The notes under the pieces are model-generated. The model was not told where the DNA came from. It did no database searches and was given only the letters and a program-made list of their open reading frames with translations. DNA of 64,000 nucleotides from Isochrysis galbana (taxonomy: Eukaryota; Haptophyta; Isochrysidales; Isochrysidaceae), in the NCBI GenBank assembly GCA_018136815.1, contig CM030937.1, forward strand, positions 4,400,226 through 4,464,225, given 5' to 3'. Shown here in pieces: positions 53,036 through 64,000 of the stretch (position 1 is its first letter; every line of letters begins with the position of its first letter). The position numbers were made by a program, and so were the translations under genes.

Positions 53036-55649
53036 ATGGCCGCCGTCACGGAGAATGAGGTGGCGGCTGAGTTCCAGGACGTGACGGACAGGGAGCTGAT
53101 CAAGCGATGTGTCAAGCTCTGCCAGTCGTACGGCATCTCCGCTAGCGATCTCGGCACCAAGTGGGAGGTGATGCAGATGAACTCCAGCAAAGCATCGCAT
53201 CAGATGACGTTCGAGCAGCTTGCCGAGTTCGAGATAACTCTGAAGAATGCGGCGCCCAAGCGACAGAAAGTGAGCGAAGCGCGTCTTTCTGTCTCAGATG
53301 TCCGCACGCAATCGATCACGAGGCCCCGTTCGTCCTCAACATTCACGAAAGACTCTGCACACCTACTACATTCAGTTCTCGGTATGTACACTGCCATGTG
53401 CACAGTCCTCGCTGCATCTTGGCCTGCGTTTACCTGGCAATTCAAGTCAGCATTCCCGCTGCTGATGTCCTAGGTGACACGCCCATCAAGCGCAACGTTC
53501 GCTCCGAACGCCCCACGTTCTCTAGTCCGATCACTCCAATGAGCATTTCTGGCGAGGTGACCATTTCCGGTGATAGCATTGGTATGGATGCATCACCAAC
53601 AAGTGGGTTCTCCTCGCGTACTGACGCCGGCAAAGTGATGAATGTCTTAAACCCTTCATTGGGAAAAGTTTCTACCATCCCTGCCGTTGATGTCTGCGTC
53701 AAGTCAGATGCTGCTGTCGAGGCGCTGCCTGGCGCCTCATTCATGTGGGAGAAGCTGGAAGAGCGAGCCCGGCAAATGGATCGTGCTGTCAGTGATCTCG
53801 AACAAGAACTCATTGGTCTCTTTGGGGCTAAAGCGGAGGTGAGCAGAATCACGCGCCGTTCTTGGTCAAATACACAGCCCCAAAACAGCTTCATCGCTGT
53901 CGAAGCTTTTGAGCCGATTCTTCGACAGCGAATGTAGCTATGCATGTCCAAGCATATGTGCTTGCTGAGCATATCGCCTAGCCTGAACCCACGGGTGAGC
54001 ATATATTCACCTGCTTGAGAGATATAAAACGCCTCGAGCCGACCCCACGGCATGCACTGGATTCGCTCAGCCGCCCGCCCTCTTGAACAACAGGCCGTCT
54101 CCTCTGCTCCTGGAGATGCTCCATCATCGCGGGAAGACGTTTCGCCTACGGATGAGACTTCCCACGCACCAACAGTGGGAGCTGACAACCCGAAGGTCAA
54201 TCTCTCAACGCCTCCGGTGGCTAGCGTTTTAAGCGCTGGACCGGATTCTGCAACCTTCGTGGGCCGTATTTGCTGCGATGGTGAAGGGAAGCTGAACCCA
54301 CAGTCCGTCTTTCTTGAGGGCTCACGCCGGTTGTCAAATGCGTGCCGTGTACGCCTTGACCTCAGTGAATGTATAGAGTATGCTCTCTTTCCCGGACAGA
54401 TCGTCGGTGTGTGCGGTGTGAATCTCCACGGCCACACTATCCGTGTGCGTACGGTGATCCCTGGCACACTACCGCCCAACTCGACTCCACCCTCAGAGCG
54501 CCAGATCACGCCAGACGCATTTAACATAATGGTCGCAGCTGGTCCGTTCACAACGTCTTCCGATCTCTCTTTCTCTCCACTCGACGAGCTGCTGCAGCAG
54601 GTGTGCCTCTGTCCTCAGCAGCTTCTTGCCACAAACATTGCAATCTCATTTACACGTAGGCATTCATGCTCCCTCTTCAAAGGGACATAACATCCTATTC
54701 ACTCGTTCCTAAGTCATCTCGTTCTGCAACAAAATTATTGGCTGCTCAGCAACATGATTTTCTGTAGCACTGCTTGCGCTGTGGCCAACTCGTCACGTCA
54801 CGGCGCATTCAGCAATATGCCTTCCGGAATCATACCATTGTGGTTGCTTACGCGCTTTGCTGTGCTCCTTTGCCTACAATGCAGGCCTCAGACCGTCGTG
54901 CGCTCGTTGTCGTGTTGATTGGTCCCTTCATTGACGAAATGCATCCAAACCTCTTATCGGGCAACTTTCCTGGCGCCTCATTTGAGCAGCTCCTCGAGGC
55001 TCGTGTGATGGCAAAAATTGATGCTTTCCTGAGTAAGGCGATCGCGGATGCACCTGATGGTCAAGGCACCCCGCACGTAGTGCTTGTTCCATCACCACGT
55101 GATCTAGTAGCTCTACCTATTTTCCCGCAACCCCCTTTGGCGCGCGGTCGATTCTCTACGGGTGTGTCGAGTCACGTGCACCTCGCATCCAACCCTGCAC
55201 GAATTGACATCGGTGGCATCTCTGTTGCTACGAGCTCGCTCGACACTCTCTTTATGCTTACCGCTTCTGAGCTAGCTTCAGCTCCCCAGCCCGGCACTCC
55301 ACGGCCGGACCGCATCATGCGCCTCGCCTCACATGTTCTGAAGCAACGTCTCTTTATGCCCCTCCTTCCGCCGCCTGCCGACGTGCCGGTAGACATAACC
55401 GCTAACATGCGTGCCGGCGGCATTGATTCGTTGCCGGACATCCTTATCCTGCCGTCCCAACTCACGCCGTTCGCCAAAGTTCTTCCGTCCGTCGACGGGG
55501 GTGCTTTGTGCATCAACCCGGGCAAGCTAACACGCAACACCGCTGGGGGTACATTTGCTTTGATGAGTGTACACCCGCGACTGCAAGTTGACGGCGCCAG
55601 GATGACGGACATAGGAGTGCGGACCGCGGTTGAGATATTGAAGATTTGA
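53036..55649 (+). CDS. POLA2: DNA polymerase alpha subunit B
   Basis: Regulatory B subunit of the polymerase alpha-primase complex, which starts replication primers in the nucleus. Proposed exons: 53036-53381, 53474-53933, 54039-54600, 54885-55649 (710 residues). The N-terminal helical domain (LGTKWEVMQMNSSKASHQMT) contacts partners; the EAFEPI segment near 53920 aligns with EAFTPL of animal POLA2. The OB fold has FVGRICCDGEGKLNPQSVFL, VRLDLSECIEYALFPGQIVG. The inactive calcineurin-like phosphoesterase domain has VVAAGPFTTSSDLSFSPLDE, VVLIGPFIDEMHPNL, VLVPSPRDLVALPIFPQPP, PDILILPSQLTPFAKVL and INPGKLTRNTAGGTFALM. The catalytic His/Asp of true phosphoesterases are absent, as expected in this family. 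Introns 1 and 3 are clear (the third begins GTGTGC); the second (53934-54038) is the weakest part of the model. Confidence 0.9.
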
Positions 55650-55859
55650 TGCCGCCTAATCGTGGCTTCATGGGCTACTTGCAAGTGGGCACCGAGGCTT
55701 CCTAGACTGCACTTTCCCCCGTTTATCATGGGGAAGAATGCACAAACGGTTCAAGAGCTAGAGCTTCAATTTTCACCCATGATTCGCTTCCTTGGACGAG
55801 CACAGCTCCACCTACAATCCATAGGCGAATCATTATGAAACCTCTAAGGCAAGATAAAA
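55650..55859. other. 3' flank of POLA2
   Basis: No gene seen. Confidence 0.4.
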
Positions 55860-56490
55860 TAATTTTCTTAATAGTCTCACCGCACACGCGGCCGTGGACC
55901 CTCTACATTCTACTCACGCAGCAAAACGCAAAACTTTCTACACCCCCACTCAACTAAGTTTATACTTAGTTCAGCATGGGAGGGCGTCCCCCCTCTCAGG
56001 CACCAATTCCCCTCCGGGGGGCCTGTCGGTCATCCCCATGCTCTGCTTTTTGGCATGAGCAGGGCATTCAACACAACCACCCAGACCCCCAGTGGGCGCG
56101 GGTCGCGAGCCGCACTCCCAGGCCCGCTTGATGGGCCTGCTCTCGTACTGACTCCCCCCCCCATCCCCCATCCCTGGTCGCCAGGCAGACAGGGGCCTCT
56201 GGGCGGCGCCCAGGGCCAGCGAGGCAAGCGTGGGAGAGGCAGGGCGGGCCAGGGGCTGAGCCCCAGCCTCCACTGCCCCCTGAGCTGCCCTTGTTGGCCC
56301 TCTGGGTGCCCCCAAAGGACCTCTGAGAGCAGGCCGTGGCGCGCCGCATGGCGACGCGCCGCAGGGCTGTAGTTTGTAGTTGTAGGTGTGTGATGTGTGA
56401 TCGGGATGAGGGCATTGGCTGCGGGGCCCCTCAGACGGAGCGGAACATAGTATAGTAGCTCAGCAGACACCTTCAAATTTATTTTTACAG
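55860..56490. repeat. Family C in inverted arrangement, with family A tail
   Basis: 55860-55940 carries the plus-orientation start of family C (CTCACCGCACACGCGGCCGTGG, given here in shorter form as CACCGCACACGCGGCC, then CTTTCTACACCCCCACT). It abuts ACTAAGTTTATACTTAGT, the palindromic end motif, and then a minus-orientation family C body (55970-56400). At 56450-56490 the tail block TAGTAGCTCAGCAGACACCT of family A is present. Nested or head-to-head insertions. Confidence 0.65.
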
Positions 56491-57070
56491 TAGTACTATT
56501 AGTAGCTACTAATAGTAGTACTTAGTTCATTCGCATGGGGAGGCGCCTCGTGCCCTCGTATAAATTTGGTTCATATGCATGCCTTACTCGCTTACTCGTC
56601 ATTTGTAGAAAGTGAAAACATTCCGACGCGCGGGCTCCCCACACACAACGGCCGCGCCGTCGTTTCGGCGGCGGCCACATGAGCATTGTCCTGACTTCCC
56701 GACTACTTTACCCTTTACACCACGATGTCAAAAATACACAACTTTCGGAGCCTCTCTCTCTCTCTCTCCTCAGCTCTCCCTCAATTCCCTCTCTCTCTCT
56801 CTCTCCCGCCCACGAAGTACCCCTTCTTCCTCACACTCTCTCCCGGGGTTTTTGTGGTTGAGATACAATATCATCATTGTTCAGACTCTCTTCTCACGCC
56901 GACCCATAGGCACTGCAGTCGCGGTCCCTCTTCCTCTCTTCCTCTCATTTCTCCTCGCTCTCTCTTCCTCCCCTTCTCCGTGCCCTCTGCTTCCCCAACT
57001 CCGCTCTCTCTCTTCCTCTTCTCTACTCTGTCTTATCTTTCCTCTCCCTCTCTTTGCTCTTCCTTTCGTG
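56491..57070. other. 5' flank of TTLL gene with CT microsatellite
   Basis: (CT)n runs at 56750-56810 and a C/T-rich leader up to the start codon at 57071. The open frame upstream of the ATG reflects this composition and is not taken as coding. Confidence 0.55.
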
Positions 57071-60000
57071 ATGGGGAGCGGTGCTGGCCCGCCAGCTCCT
57101 TCCTCTTCCCCTTCTCGGCCGCCGTACTCCTCGCTGGACGAGGAGGCGCTGCTAAGGCACCACCTTCAGCGTCTCTCCGCACGCAAGACTCTGCCGGCTG
57201 CTCTCGCACCCGGAGACATCTGGCCCGCAGGCGAGAGGCAGGCGCCACTACTTTTTCGTCCACAGCGCTTCACTATTGATGAGCTGCGTGAGGCGGAGGC
57301 GCGAACGGTGCCAAGCACGCAGTACCGGCTGCAGTATTTCTTTGTCCGATCCGAGACGCTCGTGCTCAAACGGCTCCTTGAGGACCACGGTTTCACCGCT
57401 GCTACGGGACCTGCGGCCGCAAATTTGATCTGGTGTGGCGGCCATGTGAAGCCCGACCTACTCCTCTCGCTCAATGCGCACCAGAAGGTGAACCACTACC
57501 CTCGCACGGTCGAGCTGACACGGAAGGATCTGCTCGTACGCACACTTATGGCGCTGAGGGAACGCTGCGGTGCGAGTGCCTATGAGTATTTGCCCACCAC
57601 GTTTGTGCTCCCTATGGAGGCCGACGCGCTCGCGGCCGCCATGGTGCGCGACCGTGCTGCAACATGGATTGTGAAGCCAACATCATCCTCACGCGGGCGG
57701 GGTATCTCTCTGGTCTCACAGCCACATCAGCTACCACCCGGCCACGAGGAGGTTGTCGTCTCCAAGTACATCTCGAGGCCTCTTCTGATTGACGGCTACA
57801 AATTTGATATCCGGCTCTACGTTGCTGTCACTTCATTTGAGCCACTTCGCGCTTATATCTTCGACGAAGGACTCGCACGCTTTTCGACTGAGCTCTACCA
57901 GCCGCCCGACAGCGCCTTCTCTATGGCCAACCAATTCATCCACTTGACCAACTATTCCATCAACAAGAAGTCACTCTCCTTCGTGCAGAATGCCGATGCG
58001 TCCGCCGATGATCATGGCAACAAGTGGTCACTTTCAGCGCTGAAACGGTGCCTCTCACGGAATGGAGTCGATGTACGTTTCAACCCATGAGCCGGGCGGG
58101 GGGGTCGCTCGTGAGATGTGCAGAGAAGAGGGGGGCGAGCCCGCTTCTCGGCACATTTGTGATGCAGGCGTGGGCGGAAGAGTGAGCGTGCTCGTGCAGC
58201 TGAGCTGCTGCGAATGCTTGCAATTTGAGTCTTTGCAAGAATGTGTCTTTTGCACTGCTTGTGCATCCGCACCCCGTGGCCACCACTTCTCAAGGGGCTC
58301 GCTGCAAGGGGCGATCTACGCACCTGTGCGAGCGCACCAGTCCTGCCCGCAAGACACTTGCGGCACATCGATATCGCATTCTTGTCATCTTACCTTTTGC
58401 ATCTCCCCTCCCGCTGAAGGTTCCCGTACTTTGGCGACGCATTGACGACTTGGTGTTGAAGGCGCTCATCGCCGTTGAGCCCTCGGTAACGGCCGCCCAC
58501 CGTCGGATCGTCTCTGCTGGCGGGCAACGCGGCGCGTGCTTTGAGATGCTCGGTTTCGACGTGCTTATCGATGAGGCGCTCAAGCCGTGGCTGCTCGAGG
58601 TCAACTTGTCGCCATCGCTCAGCGCCGACGCACCTCTCGACCTGAAGATTAAGTCGTGCATGCTCGCTGACCTCTTCACACTCGTTGGCATTCGGCCCTA
58701 CGATCGGGTCGCGCACCGGACACGCGAGAAACACGAGCGGAGCGCTCGGCTCGAGAGGCTAATGAGAGGCGAACCGACGGCATCGCGCTCACGCCGTTCG
58801 GCAAGCGATGCGCTAGGCAGCCTTGGGACTAGTGTGAGCCAGGGAGCCGTGGGCTGGACGGGAGCTGACGCTCCCCCGGCCGCTTCTTTTGGTACGGCGG
58901 CGCGAGAACATGCGGCTCGCCGTGCCGTGCGTGAGATGGACGAGGAAGAGCAGCGGGCTGGCGGCTGGCGGCGCCTGTTTCCCACAGCGGCTGGCGCGTC
59001 GTATCTACCGCTCTTTGCGCACACTCGACAGGGCAACGTTATCCTAGTGCGTGAGCTGGAGGCGAGGAGAAAGAAGGAGCGCGCCTCGCGGGCCGTGGCG
59101 GCTGTGGCGGCGGAAGTGGCGGCAGCGGCTGCAGCGCGCACAAGCGGTGGCGAGGCTGACGAACGGCAGGAGGCTTGTGTCAACATAGTTCCACGGTCAG
59201 ATGCAGTCTTGCCGACAGCGCCGCGTTATCCAAAACGTTCGAATGTGTGGGGCGACACAGCTGCTTCCTCAAGCATTGGGAACGAGGCTCATGCTTCCGG
59301 CGACGTCTCCTGCTTCTCAAGAGCGGATGCGACAGGTGGTTACCACATTGCGCCCGATGGTCCTGGCCAGGCGCCCGGATATGCCGGCCGGTCTGCCCCG
59401 TCAGTTGGCGACATCTCACGTCTCGAACGCGCTGTCCGTACTGCGGTACTGCAAGACCGCATGCTCGCCGATCCGATCCGCGTCATGCTTCAGCAGGCCG
59501 ATCCGGAGGCATCCATGCTCGCAGGTCTCGCGCACGACTTTGCGCTGCAGCCAAGCCTGTATTCTATCCCGCCCTCGGACGCAGCACCATATGCTGTCAC
59601 ACGAATAGGCGGCAACGTCGTGCACTTGAGCGGGTCGCGCTCGGTGATGGTCCAAGATGACGACGAGACCTCCGGTGGGGCTTCTCTCGAGGATTGCTCG
59701 AGCGAGGCGTCAGCGGACTCGCATAATTGGGTGGCAAGTGCCGGAACAGGTCCAGTCGTAGATGGTAGGGCAAGAGGTGCAGCTCGTCGCGATGGCGAAT
59801 TGCAGGTCAAGTCTAGCTGCTCTTGCTGTTCATCTCACAAACCCGGAGCCATAGTTGCCGTAGCGACACCATGCGAGAACGACTCTCCAGCCCAAACTTG
59901 CCAACGTGCAGAATCCTCGGCAAGTACTCAAGGACCAACGCGGTATGAAGAGCTCGACGGAGGCCGCTTACGCGGGGCATCGTTTGCCACTCTCGGTGGC

Positions 60001-60453
60001 GCCGCCTCGAGTTCGGTTGGTGCAATGTCGGCTCGCACTGCGTCGCGCGCCACTACGTTCAAGTCTGCTCGCGCAAGATCCGCGACGGCTTGCCGCCGCG
60101 AGCCACCTCACGTTGATGGCGCATCTGCCGCTCACTTGCGCGACCGAAGCGTCTATGAAGCCGCATCGACATTGTCAGGTGAGAGGAATCTTTTTCATGC
60201 CCCTTCCAACATCTCGCACCTGGCTGGAGGAATCAATCTGGGTAGTGGCTCGCGCGCACGGCCTCGACCGGCGTCGGCTGCAACCCACCGAGCAAGCTCC
60301 GGAGCGAGTATATGCAGTGCTGTTCGTCCCAACTCCGAGGGGGGCCACAGGCCGCCTCCAGACCGCCTTGCGCCATACGCTGCGTCGGCATATGCCTTGC
60401 CGCTTCGCGCTATCAGCCGCTCATCCCGAGGAGGAAGACCAACCTGGATGTAA
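57071..60453 (+). CDS. Tubulin polyglutamylase, TTLL4/5-like
   Basis: Adds glutamate side chains to tubulin tails, with ATP, on microtubules of axonemes or spindle. Exons 57071-58072 and 58420-60453 (GT-AG, phase 0, GT again after the acceptor) give 1011 residues. TTL/ATP-grasp motifs: FFVRSETLVLKRLLEDHGF, ANLIWCGGHVKPDLL, NHYPRTVELTRKDLL, ATWIVKPTSSSRGRGISLV (about 196-214), VSKYISRPLLIDGYKFDIRL, HLTNYSINKKS (about 290), and in exon 2 FDVLIDEALKPWLLEVNLSP and DAPLDLKIKSCMLADLFTLV, matching TTLL4/5 better than glycylases. The catalytic core ends near residue 430; the remaining 580 residues are Ser/Arg/Ala-rich with short helices and may target the enzyme. The start at 57071 is the first ATG after the leader that begins the conserved part. 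A palindrome cluster follows 50 bp after the stop. Confidence 0.92.
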
Positions 60454-60504
60454 GGGGGAAATGTTAGCGTTGCCCCTGAGCTAGCTCTAGCTATGTATAT
60501 GTTA

Positions 60505-60835
60505 CCCCCCAGGAGCCAACGCCCCCCAGGAGCTATCAGGGGCCCCCGAGAGCTATCGGGGGGAAATTTTCTCCCGATCGCCAACAGCCCCAGCGAGAGC
60601 TACCGGGGGACCGAGAAAATCCCCCGAGAGCTATTGGGAGATTTTACCTCCCCCGGGGAGCTATCGCGTTTCAAGGTCGGCCCCCAATAGCTATCGGGGG
60701 CGAAAGTTCGCCCCCGATAGCTATTGGGGGGAAAACGACGGGCGCCAATAGCTATTGGGGGAAAACGACGGGCGCCGATAGCTATCAGGGGGCTGTCCTC
60801 GAGCCCCCAGGCGCTATTCCCCCCTGTAACGTTGC
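60505..60835. repeat. Cluster of palindromic ATAGCTAT motifs
   Basis: About ten near copies of CCCCCGATAGCTATCGGGGG, a perfect or near-perfect 20-bp palindrome, for example 60681-60700, 60711-60730, 60743-60761 and 60773-60792, with weaker GAGAGCTAT forms at 60520-60665. Spacers include repeated GGGGAAAACGACGGGCGCC (about 30-bp period). Each unit can form a hairpin on its own and pair with any other. It sits in the 3' flank of the TTLL gene. Confidence 0.88.
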
Positions 60836-62084
60836 CAGGGTGACTGTCCCATTTCGCGAGCAATCACCTCGTTCATACCTGAATCGTACGGTGCTGTTAC
60901 GATGAATCTTATGGACGTTCTTATGGTGGTGCCCTTACGGGCTACAACGGTGCTTTGCGAGTTTTCGACACTACAACGAAATTCTCGTGCCGGTGAGAGT
61001 ACGGAGACAAGGGTGTTTGTGGAAGACAACACTGGCGGGCTGAGGCACATCTTGCGGACAAGGCTCTCTCAACAATGCTAAAAGCCAATCTATTAGATGC
61101 GTACGTCTCTTAGATCCAAAGTAAACATCTTGCGCACAAACCCACCTCGAAGATGGAGATCAGCCATCTGTAAAGATGCTCCATCTTTGGAGATGGCACG
61201 TGAGAATGTAGAATGTGAGGTGCAGCGCTTCTCAAAGATGGCTCGAGTCATATAAAGAACATTAACATTCGCAGATGGACTTTTCACATCCCGAGATGGA
61301 CCCATCCTCTTAGATAGGGGTGTTCCATCTTGAGATGGACTTTCCCGTCCCCTTATATTCGTTAGTTGCCGTAGCATTTGGCAAGCCAAAGCTAAGAGTG
61401 AATAATGGATAATGGCTATTAGGCAGTAAGGCGTAAGTAGTGCAGCTAAGGCTAAGGCTAGCTAAGGCGCGAGCGCCGCGGCGACATCTCATAGACGTAT
61501 TCAAAATGGTGGGGGTGGGGTGGGGGGGATTTTTGCTGTTGCGTACTGACAGTGGAGAGGGTGTGCTACTAACACAAGATGTTTTCTCCAAGGAGTTCGC
61601 TCCATCCCGGGTGCCACCATCGAGTGTTGTGCGTTCCATCATCTTTCATTGGGCTGCCCAACAATAGCCACCGCCAAGAAGGCACACATAGTCTAAGACC
61701 AGAGTAGAGCTTGTAGCTGCCGCTACGAAGCCAGCGAATTGATTCCTATCCTGTCGGGTTTGCTGAAGACCTAGTAACACAACAACCATGTGACCAGAAG
61801 AGTAGCAGGAGCATCCAGGAAGCAAAGGATGAAAAAGACACATCGAGACAGAGAATGGATCGCGGATTGATCTGATGCCTAATCCAATCAAGATTTACCT
61901 GCGTCGATGCGAATACTGCATCTTGAATTTTGATTCAAATACGCCCGCGTCATTCGGTACCGCTAGAAAGGATGGGTCCTCTAGGATATCCGAGATCAAG
62001 ATGAGCCTTCCTTCCTAATATTCCATGTCTAGGTTCAGGTAGCAGCGAAAGGAGCAAGCAGATGTGTGCACTGCTACATATACT
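60836..62084. other. Intergenic with GATGGA word series
   Basis: At 61140-61345 the word (A)GATGG(A/C) recurs many times on both strands (GAAGATGGAGATCAGCCATC, CTCCATCTTTGGAGATGG, TTGAGATGGACTTTCC), making short inverted pairs. No host gene is supported. 61640-62084 contains 3' flank of the PITH gene. Confidence 0.45.
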
Positions 62085-62700
62085 TCAATTTAGCCAATCT
62101 CCCTTGCTAGCAGCGTTTTGCTGCTCCTCGCTGCGTTTCAATCCAGCATGTACAATCGGTTCGCCAATCAGCATCAACTTTGAAATGACCTGATTGTGGG
62201 GGCCGTGCAAGAAGCACCATCAGGCTGCAGCAGAGGGTGGATTTGTGTGCTAAGAACTCAGTCCTCACCGTCTCTTCACTGTCACCGAGGTTGCCCGGCA
62301 CAAAGATCGAGAGTGTGCGCACGTTCTGGAAGAGCACGTATTTTAGGTCAACCGGAGGTGCTGAGCTCGTGACCAGCCCCGGGTTTAACTGTATCGTCTG
62401 GGTTGCAGCCTCGCTCTTGGCGCTATCGAAATCGATGCCCAGCTTATTGACGAAGATGGAGATCGAGGAAGGCGCCGAGTTGGCCGGACCCTCGATCTTG
62501 ATCGCCGAGATCTTGCAGGCCTGCATCATACTGATGTGGATGAGGAGCTCCTCGTCGCAGTCCGATTGGAGGAAGTAGACAGGGTCGTCGCGGGTTGCGA
62601 GCTCGATGGCGTGGCGCAGTGTGTGCTCCTTGCTCGCGTTCAGGCACTCGCACTGCCGCAGGTCCAGCTGCTCAAGCAGGTCCGAGTGGGTGGCAGTCAT
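62085..62700 (-). CDS. PITHD1: PITH-domain protein
   Basis: Exons 62700-62269 and 62189-62085 (GT-AG intron 62268-62190, phase 0, GT after the acceptor) give 178 residues that are essentially one PITH domain: DLLEQLDLRQCECLNAS, VYFLQSDCDEELLIHISMMQ, CKISAIKIEGP, APSSISIFVNKLGIDFDSA, LKYVLFQNVRTLSIFVPGN and, after splicing, ETVISKLMLIGEPI. This module binds the proteasome in TXNL1 and occurs alone in PITHD1. No thioredoxin domain is attached, so this is the PITHD1 type. A longer non-ATG frame upstream (to 62718) was rejected in favour of the ATG at 62700. The unspliced frame would run into an unrelated tail; splicing restores the conserved C-terminal strand. Confidence 0.92.
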
Positions 62701-63049
62701 CGGCGGCCGTCGGGGCACGCGGCGGGCTCTCCGTGCCCCGCTCGCTCTTCCTTATGAAGAAGAGAGACTTTTCTCGAGTATCTATCTCTACTCCAGTGTT
62801 TTCCATCACAGTACTCTACCCTAGTATGATTCACACTAGCTAGGGCTCTCCCTTCTATCCGTGTCGGATGAGATGCCCCCGAGCGCTCGGGATGGTCTAT
62901 GGTCTATGGCCGTCGTGCCGTCGTCACGCCCTCTCCATTCTCTGCCCCAGCAGCGCCATGCCCCCCGCACACACCCTTCCGAGTGCCCCCCCCCCCCCCC
63001 CCCCCCAACCCCCTTTGCCCTTTGTTCATTCAGAGATCAGAGATGTCTC
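62701..63049. other. Promoter side of PITHD1
   Basis: Includes a run of about 20 C at 62987-63006. No gene seen. Confidence 0.45.
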
Positions 63050-63570
63050 ACCGCACACGCGGCCGTGGACCGTGGACCCTCTGCTTTCTTTTTACGCGGC
63101 AAAAACTTTCTACACCCCTACTCCCCCGGCCCTTCCCCCCCGTCATCAGGCGACTCCCCCCGTGCACTACTAGGGGGATGGGGGTGAAGGGCTTAGATAT
63201 GGTGCGGTGCCCCCCCGCCCCCCCCCCCCCCCCGGTGATCATTCCCCCCTTTCCTCCTGTGTCTGCGGGTGGGCGGCAGCCTCGGTCTCGACTTATCCTG
63301 TAAACAGGCGCGAGACTTACCAATATTTCGGGGCGCGGAGCTCTCGCTCCGCCCACCCCCTTCTCCGCGCTCTCTCTCCCCTCTCCTGCGGCATGCGCGA
63401 TGGCGCGCCTGCGGCAGGCAGCAGGCAGGCCTCCAACTGGCCTTTGGCGACCCCTGGAGGCTCTTGGAGGCCAGCTCAGGGGGCAGAGGAGGCTGGGTCT
63501 GGGTCCTGGTCTCCCCTGCCTCTCCTTCGCTGGCGCTCCTGAGCCTCTGGGGTCCCCACGCTGCTGACGA
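63050..63570 (+). repeat. GC-rich repeat family C, copy 5
   Basis: CACCGCACACGCGGCCGTGG, TCCCCCCGTGCACTACTAGG, GGGCTTAGATATGGTGCGGT, TGTAAACAGGCGCGAGACTT and GGAGCTCTCGCTCCGCCCAC in the same order as 44770-45300. It passes directly into the leader-family copy at about 63571. Confidence 0.75.
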
Positions 63571-63990
63571 ATTGGGATGGCCCATAGGGCCTGAGGGCAA
63601 TGAGGAAGGGGCCAAGCCGGCGGCAGGCGCGGCGAGGGAGACGACTTCGGAGGTGCTGACGGGCTGAAGCCCGTCAGCAGAGGAAGGCGGGCAGGCGGGC
63701 TTGAGCGAGGGCGAGGACGGCGGCGAGAGCGACATGGAGCGAGCGGCGAGAGGCGAGGGCGAGTGAGAGGAGGGCTGTGATGGCAGGGGCTGGCGAGGAG
63801 AGGAGAGATTGTAGGGTACGAGTGTTACGAGAGCGAGAGCGACGAGAGGAGCCATCGAGACGACGTCGCAGAAGACGATGTCGAACGGATAGGCGCCGAC
63901 CTGCGGTCCCTTTGGATCGTCTCTTGTCGGCACTCGTCGGTAGAGTAGACCTGATTGCAACAGACATCGCGAAGATTCGCGACTGAGCCA
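63571..63990 (-). mobile_element. Ser/Pro leader family, copy 4 (retroelement-like fossil)
   Basis: Minus-orientation copy of 29700-30090: frame MSLSPPSSPSLKPACPPSSA with GLQPVSTSEVVS following, leader of CTCTCG repeats upstream. Truncated at the family C junction; no pol. Confidence 0.55.
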
Positions 63991-64000
63991 ACGCAAGCGA

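Noticed and set aside
53839-53880. Intron in POLA2 starting GAG|GTGAGC
   Set aside because: Using it would break the frame before the EAFEPI segment that aligns with animal POLA2; the exon is more likely read through.
56612-57070. N-terminal extension of the TTLL protein
   Set aside because: The open frame upstream of 57071 encodes a Ser/Leu-rich run from CT repeats and starts without ATG.
60505-60835. CRISPR-like array
   Set aside because: Units are palindromes with short, repetitive spacers in a eukaryotic genome; there are no cas genes and no unique spacers.
62107-62268. Unspliced C-terminus of the PITH protein
   Set aside because: It loses the conserved final strand; splicing 62268-62190 restores ETVISKLMLIGEPI and a natural stop.

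Overview
The window reads as nuclear DNA of a microbial eukaryote, most likely a unicellular alga. Genes have short spliceosomal introns, no operons or ribosome-binding sites appear, and most of the DNA is transposon debris. A three-exon cycloeucalenol cycloisomerase points to cycloartenol-route sterol synthesis, which is typical of photosynthetic lineages. A TTLL4/5-type tubulin polyglutamylase suggests modified microtubules, perhaps flagella. Two GC-AG introns and a Zn2Cys6 transcription factor would fit a haptophyte or similar GC-rich alga, but the sequence does not settle the lineage.

Host genes I can support, left to right: succinyl-CoA ligase beta (1-1694, 5' end outside the window); a Sec14/CRAL-TRIO protein with a histidine-rich insert (4240-2843, minus); a Zn2Cys6 transcription factor (10005-8322, minus); a ubiquitin-like-domain protein (14530-13535, minus); a Cys-rich protein (20060-20723); a 1094-aa coiled-coil protein (27156-23613, minus); a TFIIS-N/LW-domain protein (31760-30963, minus); a kinase-PDZ-PP2C fusion (37854-35464, minus); a small two-exon membrane-associated protein lying between inverted repeats (40236-39750, minus); cycloeucalenol cycloisomerase (43155-44498); a type I membrane glycoprotein (49060-47876, minus) divergent from an unknown protein (49143-49760); DNA polymerase alpha subunit B (53036-55649); a TTLL glutamylase (57071-60453); and a PITH-domain protein (62700-62085, minus). 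They look like independent housekeeping and regulatory genes, not one pathway.

Between them lie many broken mobile elements: a pogo-like transposase cut by a LINE ORF1-like segment (4.4-6.5 kb); a DIRS-like retroelement fragment joined to a piggyBac transposase fragment (14.6-17.7 kb); a Ty3/gypsy RT-RNase H fossil (18.2-18.9 kb); LINE remnants (21.2-22.3, 28.2-28.9, 46.8-47.4 kb); a CXC-domain transposase remnant (50.2-51.6 kb); four copies of a Ser/Pro-rich retroelement-like leader family (29.7, 32.3, 51.6 and 63.6 kb), one carrying a 163-bp MITE with an exact 8-bp target duplication; and several dispersed GC-rich repeat families. Non-transposon structure includes a 202-bp tandem array (40.96-41.54 kb) and a cluster of palindromic GATAGCTATC-core motifs just downstream of the TTLL gene (60.5-60.84 kb).

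The most unusual items are the kinase-PDZ-PP2C single-exon protein, the histidine-rich CRAL-TRIO insert, the palindrome cluster, the small gene flanked by a perfect inverted repeat, and the excess of introns with GT at both exon-intron and intron-exon boundaries.
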